NCBI GenBank assembly: GCA_035048495.1 | Contig: CM068544.1 | Span: forward strand, 12,022,138 to 12,086,137 | DNA length: 64,000 bases | Direction of reading: 5' to 3' | DNA from: Euptelea pleiosperma | Taxonomy: Eukaryota > Streptophyta > Magnoliopsida > Ranunculales > Eupteleaceae | Part shown: positions 57,586 through 64,000 of the stretch, piece by piece | Layout of the letters: every line of letters starts with the position of its first letter | How positions within the stretch are numbered: the first letter of the stretch is position 1 | Notes under the pieces: generated by a model | Told to the model about the DNA's origin: nothing | Database searches by the model: none | The model's input: the letters and a program-made list of their open reading frames with translations, nothing else | Translations under genes and position numbers: made by a program

Positions 57586-60500
57586 TGATATTCGTTCAAA
57601 AGTACTTATTTTAAGCAATTATCCTTTCAGTGTTATCGCACTCTCCTACATAAAATGCTATATTATCTATTTTTCTATGTAAGAGCCTCTTCTATTGCGT
57701 AGAACATATTTTTCTGGATAAAATGGTATATTTGCATGTATTAAACACATTTTTAGAAGTCTAGATATGAAGCCATTCTGATTAAGTCTCATTACACGCT
57801 TCTTCTGTAGTAGAAAACCCCGATTGGATGATTCTCGAGACTTGCAGGCCCGTAATCAACCACAAAAACACAAGATCAAAGCTTAAAGAACTAGCAGACT
57901 ACAACAAGAAGATACAGGCAAAGTACAGGCTGAGCTAATGAACCTTCAAGCTGCTGCAAGAAGCATACAAGAAGATAACTCAAGTCCAAGATACAAAACC
58001 ATTTCCAAAATCTGGAATCAAGCCCGAAAGGAATAATGGAACACACCACCAAGACACAAGCCAAGGTGTGGACTAAGTTAGAATGTTAAGACCAAGTGAG
58101 CAGACCACATGTGAACCATATATCAGGGGCAGAACAGTTAGATACGAGTAGTGAATATGGAAGATTATAAAAGAACTGGACATAGGAGAATCATTGAGGC
58201 TAAAATGTCATTCAAGTGGGTCCCGTGATTTGAAAATATCCACACTACTTACAGATATGGGAAGAGCAACAAATTTTCAATGTGCATAGCAACATCAAGA
58301 AGGGATCTCCACACTCATGTGGCAGCAACATGATGAAGATTGGTACATCTAAGTGGGCTCCACATAGGATGTGGCAGCAACTTAAGGGAGATCTTTGCAT
58401 GATTATCATCTTCAAGAGATAGCAGTAGCGGGAATTAGAATGGAAGGCAAGCCTATTGTTAGCATGTAAATGTTGGACCATTGTGCGGACCAAGCTTTTG
58501 GGACAAGACAATGGGCCTAGACTATGGGTCAAGATATGGGCCCATGAGGTTGATACATGGTATTAGGAGTGTGATTTAAGCAATGTTGCTAGGTGTTGTT
58601 GAACCTAAGGTGTACTAGAAGGCATCCTAACAAGGTGGGCCATGGAGCATCAAATGGTGGAGAGTGAAGCGGTGGACCTGAGTTTTGCTAGATTGAAGGT
58701 GTATTTTGCACACAAAAGCACGTGGGTTTGGTGAAACCAATTGATAAAAGGTGGGGTCCACACCCTCCTTGCTATTAACCCATCTCACCCAAAAAAAAAA
58801 GAAAAACCTACCACTATTTAAAGAAAGAGAGAAAGCAGGGAACGCTCTCTCCCCATGCCTCATTCCCTCTTTCCTTCTCCATCTCTTACCGCCCCTCCAA
58901 CCAATCCAGTCCGCCTCTCTTCCTTGCTGCTGCTGCCCATTCACCTGCACATCCTCCACCGCTTCCTCCATCCGGTTCTCTCCACAGTAAATAGAAAAAA
59001 AAAGAGAAAAAAAAAAGAGAGAAGAGGAGAGAAAAGAAGGAGACATCACTCACCTTGCTGCCATCACTGCTGACGACCTCCTTGGGCTGCTGCTCGTCGT
59101 CATATAGGCGAGCTTGCTGCTGCCCACACCTGCAACCTGCTGCATCTCATCGCCCTGAACCACCACTACGGCGAGCCACCTCATTCTACTCATCTCCCTT
59201 CCACGTTTCTGGTCTGCAACTGCATGCACCCCTCTCTCCTTCACGTCTACCCCCCTCTGAAGAACTGAAATAGCCACCTCTCCATTCTGCCACCCACCTT
59301 CTTCAACCCACACGGTGGCTGTTTTTTCAAGAGCCACCACCATCTCCATCAACACTGCCCCTTTCTCTAAGCCGTTTGTGGACTCTCCAAATTGTCACAA
59401 CCAACTACCATTGGAGCCGCACCACCGTCTCACCATTCAACCACCGTCACCACACCTCCCCTTCCTCTCCTCCTTCAAATCACGGCCGGAGTTGCAGGTC
59501 TGCAACTCCGGCGTTAATGGCTTGAACCGAAAAAAAAAAGAAAAAAAGAAAAAGAAAAAGAAAATAGAAGGAGATAAGAAAGAGAATAGAAGAAGAAGAA
59601 GAAGAAGGAGAAACCGCCCCTACCTATCTCCATTTCATGATGCTGCTGCTCTGGTTTCCCCTCCTCCGTAGTGCCTCACACCACCGCCTGAAGCCTGCAC
59701 TTTTTGCCTACCTCTATTAACGCCGGCGTACACCCCCAAGCCATCCACGCCTACCATACGCCTCTCTCTTCACTCTCCTTCTTTGACTTCTCTAAGCCGT
59801 TCAAAAATAGAGAAAGAAAAGAAAAAAAAAGAAAAGAAAAAGGAGGAGAAGAAGAGAAGAAGAAGAGAAGAGGAACGCCTACATGCTGTTCCTCTCCACC
59901 ACAACACAACTCCTCCTCCATTTCACTTGCTGGTGTGCGCCGTCCAGCAGCTCCCCTCATCTCCATTGCTGCCGCCAACAGGGAGGAACCCAGCACCTTT
60001 TTCCATGCTCCTGGCCACATCACAAACCAGCACCGCCTGCCCCTATCTCCCAACGGTCAAGTCGTTAAGCTCTCTACATGAAGACGATGTTGCATTAAGT
60101 TGCTGCAAGACTTCATCGCTCCACCTCTTGCCGGTGCTCCACGGCTCGGATCTCCCCTAACTTGGGTCTTGACCATTCTTGGTCAGGTCTCATCTGCTTT
60201 CTTACTCTAAATGGTGCTCTTCTCTCTCTACCTATCATTTTCTCTCTCTAGATTTACATTAGATGCTTTTTAGTATAGTTCTTTACAAGCTTTCCAATAT
60301 GTAATTTGTTTTTTTAGGGATTATAGTACATTTATCTTAATTAAATAAAATGGTTTCTTTTGATACAAGTTGTTCAATTTAAGTCATGCGATGAATCGTG
60401 TTCTTCATTAATGTTGTTATTAATCGAAAATAATCTCCAAATAAAATCATGTTTTAAAATCCTGTGATCATCATTCTCACCCCTCCATCATCTTTAGTAG

Positions 60501-60689
60501 CATTTTCTGACAAAAATCCATCATTTCATGTTCTTGTTTGCGCAAACTAACCCCGAGTGCGGATCGACATCTGACGTACTTCCATTGTGCCAAGAATGTT
60601 TAAAATCTTGCAGGATAAATCTCGGATAATTACAAATGTGTTGAAGTTAGGGTTTCCGTAATCAACAACGCAGAAAAACCCTAGTTTCA
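57586..60689 (+). repeat. Solo LTR G inside copia integrase
   Basis: 3104 bp from TGATATTCG to CTAGTTTCA, flanked by CTACA (57581-57585) and CTGCA (60690-60694), a target duplication with one later change. It is the most diverged LTR: no tRNA-like block at the expected place. It has TGGGCY motifs (58505-58550), TATA-like CTATTTAAAG (about 58814), palindrome 59486-59511 and acceptor TTGCAG (ending 60613). Frames inside are low complexity. Confidence 0.9.
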
Positions 60690-61656
60690 CTGCACCATTC
60701 TGCTAAAGTGTTTTGGGTGCAGAGAATTCATGTTTAATCCCATTTTCCTCACAATATTTATCAAACTTGTGATTATCAAATTCTCTCCCATTCTCATTTC
60801 TAATCCTGAGAATAGACAAACCTTTCTCATTTGGAACCTTTTTACAAATTTTCATGAGTTCATCAAATGCTTCATATTTTTCTCTAAGAAAAGCTACCCA
60901 AATAAATCGAGAGAAATCATGAACAACAGTTAAGAAATATCTTTATCCTCCAAGACTTTCTATTCTATTAGGTCCAACTAAGTCCATATGTAACAATTCA
61001 AGAATTCTTGAGGTACCAATATTTTTTATCTTTTCATGAGAGTCTAATTTATTTTCCTTTTAGGCAAGACCCACAAATAGTTTGATAATTCTTATTGAGT
61101 TTTGGAATACCTCTTATTAATTCTTTCCTACTGATCTTGGCTAAGTCTTTAAAGTTTATGTGTCCTTGCCGTTGGTGCCATAGTTCGGTTTCATTTGTTA
61201 GTGCCATGTTGCACTTAATCGAACCACCAGTCTCAATGACATTGCAATTATCAGTATTTTTTTTCCTTGAATTATTACTTTGTTAGAAGTTTTGTTTATG
61301 ATTTCACATTTCTCTTTCGAAAACTTGCAAATACGATCTTTGTCACAGATTTGACTAATGCTTAGTAGGTTATGTTTTACACCATTCACACTCAAAACAT
61401 TTTCAATCTTAGATATTCCTAGACCTTGGATAGTCCATTTATCAATTATTTTAGTACTACTGCCATCTCCAAATATAACCTCACCATCATGGCATTCACC
61501 AAAGAAGCAAAAATGAGATCTTTCTCCAGTCATGTGTCTGGAGCATCCACTATCCAAATACCACTTAGAAGTTTCATTAGTAATTAGAGCAGAATGAATA
61601 ACTAAACATTTTTCAACATATTTCTTATTCCATATTTTTATGTGAGCATTACCAGT
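60690..61656 (-). pseudogene. pol: Copia pol: protease motif, pre-integrase and integrase core
   Basis: In sense order: protease motif DSGCSRHMTG (about 61555), pre-integrase WHQRQGH region with a CGSCLKGK zinc-binding end (about 61060-61180), integrase HMDLVGP (about 60985), then the position of the second catalytic Asp, where IRNENGREF is read (about 60795), and KTLQQNG at the break. Broken by a frameshift at an 8-T run (61257-61264) and further stops around 61030-61060. The expected catalytic Asp (usually SDNG or NDNG) appears as Glu. It would cut the polyprotein and integrate cDNA, but is dead here. Confidence 0.8.
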
Positions 61657-63477
61657 CTAATTGATCTGAGAGTTATTAAGGTTTTCTTTTCTATTTTTAG
61701 CTTTAGCATTTAAATCCGCTATCTTTTTAAACAATTCCTTTTCTTTGTTTAGTTTTCTGGTTTTCTCTAAAAATTTTAGATCATTCTCTTCCTTTTTCTT
61801 TTGAAATTCTAATTTCTTTTTAAGAACATGATGTTTATATTTTTTACGTCCATAATGTCTACAATAATGACAAATAATATTTAGCTTTTCAATTTGTTCA
61901 TTTTTGGTTGAATCTAGAGTGACTTTTACAAACACAATTTTGGAATTTAAATTTTTAGCTGATTTTCTAATGTAACCAAGTCCTTTCTTATCATGGTTTG
62001 CTTTTCCCATGGTTAATAGATTTTCTAGTCTAGAATTTTCTTGAGTAATGTTTCTAATTAAGGTTGCATTCTTGACTTCGAGCTCATTTCTTTCAAGACT
62101 TAATTTCTCAATTTCGTCTTCAAGTTCTCGTTCTCTGCTTAAGGTTTGTATTACTTCATCTTTTTTTTCCTTCACAATTTGATATAGATTTTCTAATTCA
62201 GTCTTTTGTGAAGCATTTTCACAACACAAAATAGTTTTTTCCTTTTTTAGATTATCATATGATTTTGCCAGAATTAGGCTTTCCTTATACAAATTATTGA
62301 AGGCAATCTGAATATTTTCTTCACTTTCATCATCACTTAAATCAGTTTCATTATTTATTTCAACAATTTGAGAATGACAATTTTCATTAAGAATAGCAAT
62401 GGTCATTAACACTCTAAGGTTTGATGATTCTCTGCTATCACTGGATGTGTTCGTTTCTGTATCAGATTCATCACTATTTATGTCCCAAGTAACAGCCTTC
62501 ATGGCTTTAGTTTTTCCTTTCTTAACTTTGTTAGGACAATTAGTAGAGATATGACCAAACCCCTTATATTTATAACATTGTATTTCATCTTTGTTGTTCT
62601 CTCCCTTTTTGTATTTATCAAATTTCTCAAAAGGTTTCCTTTTCTTTTGTGTGAAATTTTTTCTGTCTTTGTTTCTGAAAAATCTTCTGAATATTTTAGC
62701 AAAAAGGGCAACTTCATCATCAATGTTATTAGACTCAACAAAGTCAGTTTCTTCTCTTAATTGTTTCTTAGAAGTTTTTAGAGCTAATCCTTTCTTTTTA
62801 GGTATATAAAGTTTCAATTCAAATATTTGAATTGATCTTATTAGTTCTTCTAATCTTATCAGATCGACATTCTTACTTTCTTCAATAGCTATAATTTTAG
62901 GATGAAACCTATCAAGTAATGATCTCAGAATTTTTCTAATAATTTTTGGTTTAGGAATAGCTTCACCAAGACCCCACATGGAGTTAATTATTTCACTTCG
63001 TTTGGTGTAGTAGTCTGTGAAACTTTCATCTTTATTCATTCTAATAATTTAAAATTTTGTTGTGAGCATTTGAAGTTTTGACAGTTTAACAGAATTCGTT
63101 CCTTCATGGGTCATCTCCAAAATGTCCCATGCTTGTTTTGAGGTTTTACAAGCAATTATTCTTTTGACTTCGTCAGGAAATAAAGCACAATGTATTGCAT
63201 TCAATGCATGATTATTATACTGGTATGCATCTTTATCTTCCACACTCCATTCTCTTTTTGGTTTAATAGCAATGGTAGTTGATTCACCAACAATTGTTGC
63301 TACAGTAGGGGATGTCCATCCCACTTCTACTGATTCCCAAATCCATTCATCCAGGGATTTTAAGAAAATCCTCATTCTAGCCTTCCAGTAAGTGTAATTA
63401 ATACCATTGAATAGAGGAGGCCTAGATACAGAGAATCCCTCTTGACTCATGGTTATTCTAAGGGAACTAAGGTTCAC
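61657..63477 (-). pseudogene. gag: Copia gag with in-frame stops and decayed zinc knuckles
   Basis: Begins MNLSSLRITMSQEGFSV; the start matching other copia gags is probably the second Met. FNGINYTYWKARMRIFL and the following region are the UBN2-type gag domain. A TAA at 63049-63051 interrupts the same frame, which resumes IIRMNKDESFTDYYTKR and runs to TAG at 61657-61659. The zinc knuckle reads CYKYKGFGHISTNC, with the second Cys replaced by Tyr; a second one (CHYCRHYGRKKYKH) has lost its His and last Cys. A coiled-coil-like acidic/lysine-rich stretch lies between them. Confidence 0.85.
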
Positions 63478-63510
63478 ACTTGGGTTGTTAAGCCCTTCAC
63501 AAAGTGACTT

Positions 63511-63523
63511 AGCTCTGATACCA
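63511..63523 (-). other. Copia primer binding site (initiator Met tRNA type)
   Basis: The complement reads TGGTATCAGAGCT, the standard Ty1/copia primer site complementary to initiator tRNA-Met, two bases inside the LTR end. Confidence 0.88.
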
Positions 63524-63525
63524 AT

Positions 63526-64000
63526 TGAAATTTCCTTTTAATTACCAAGTTAAGTCCTAGAGGGGGTGAATAGGACAATTTTTAATTCCTCTGCAAATTC
63601 TATATGGATTTGAAAATTAATGATCACACAAAGCGGAAAAGGATAAAGTAATTAAAATATGAATCATCCATAAAACATAGATATGGGAAAATCTGAGATA
63701 CAATATGCAAACATTCACAATCACACGAGGCTTAGATTTATAGTGGTTCGGCGACTCCGCACTTACGTCCACTGTCCAATACTCAACATGAGTAATATTA
63801 TATTATCTAAATCATGCATTACAACATATCTAATTGAAATAAGTAATCCACTAACTAAGATATCACTTAGTTTTTATCTAATGAGAATCACTTCTCGTTC
63901 ACCTAGAGAGTCAATCTAGGCCAGTAGTCAATTTATAGAAATTCTTTTCTCATGGATCTACAATCTTCAACTTAGTTAGATGAGTCCTCTCTTATCCACC
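63526..64000 (-). repeat. Copia 5' LTR, cut by window end
   Basis: Starts TGAAATTTCC next to the primer site and includes CCTAGAGGGGGTGAATAGG, common in plant copia LTRs. The rest lies beyond 64000. The short plus frame 63683-63919 is not a gene I can support. Confidence 0.75.

Noticed and set aside
1..64000. CRISPR array, bacterial operons, rRNA genes
   Set aside because: No evenly spaced short repeats with unique spacers, no ribosome-binding-site-led gene runs and no rRNA-like sequence were seen; content is plant retrotransposon DNA throughout.

Overview
This window looks like repeat-dense, probably heterochromatic DNA of a large-genome flowering plant. Nearly every base belongs to LTR retrotransposons and I found no host gene. 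The evidence is the Ty3/gypsy polyproteins of Athila type (gag with CCHC knuckle, protease DLGAS, RT with FMDD, RNase H, integrase), a tRNA-Asp-type primer site, a Ty1/copia element with a methionine-initiator primer site, and plant motifs (MSA, TGGGCY, TACGTA). The species cannot be fixed from sequence.

Layout. 1-4073: plus-strand tail and 3' LTR of an Athila-like element. 4074-4480: unassigned flank. 4481-9211, continuing at 41904-42550: minus-strand element A (gag/protease remnant, leader, broken 5' LTR). 9212-41898: element B and its products inside A's LTR: an LTR in solo form (9212-11918), a copy of B's right flank (11919-13862), then truncated B itself (3' LTR stub, post-pol region, polyprotein with one premature stop, leader, 5' LTR). 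24477-40586: element C, 16.1 kb, two 3486-bp LTRs and AGTAC target duplication, nested in B's 5' LTR. 42551-54246: plus-strand stack of a D internal remnant, solo LTR E inside it, two D LTRs around a 190-bp internal, then F's internal 3' part and LTR. 54247-55270: unrelated sequence resembling another LTR. 55271-57499: two minus-strand LTR pieces. 57500-64000: minus-strand copia element split by solo LTR G (57586-60689).

How the family works. All Athila-like copies share LTR termini (TGATATTCG ... TTTCA on the sense strand) but differ in LTR core and in length (1.66 to 3.49 kb). The U3 carries, in order, TACGTA repeats, a tRNA-like block at a nearly fixed distance of about 497 bp from the LTR start, MSA-type motifs, TGGGCY motifs in some copies, and a TATA box. 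R/U5 looks as if it contains an intron, and the leader between primer site and gag shows a second. After pol comes a short conserved reading frame and three hairpin plus G-tract modules, the last being the polypurine tract. All polyproteins seen are broken, so mobility would need proteins from elsewhere.

Most noteworthy: the tRNA-like U3 block, the recurrent 12-bp-arm LTR palindrome, the two candidate introns, the conserved post-pol frame, the cell-cycle-type promoter motifs, and the apparent fusion of a solo-LTR allele with a full-length allele of the same insertion.
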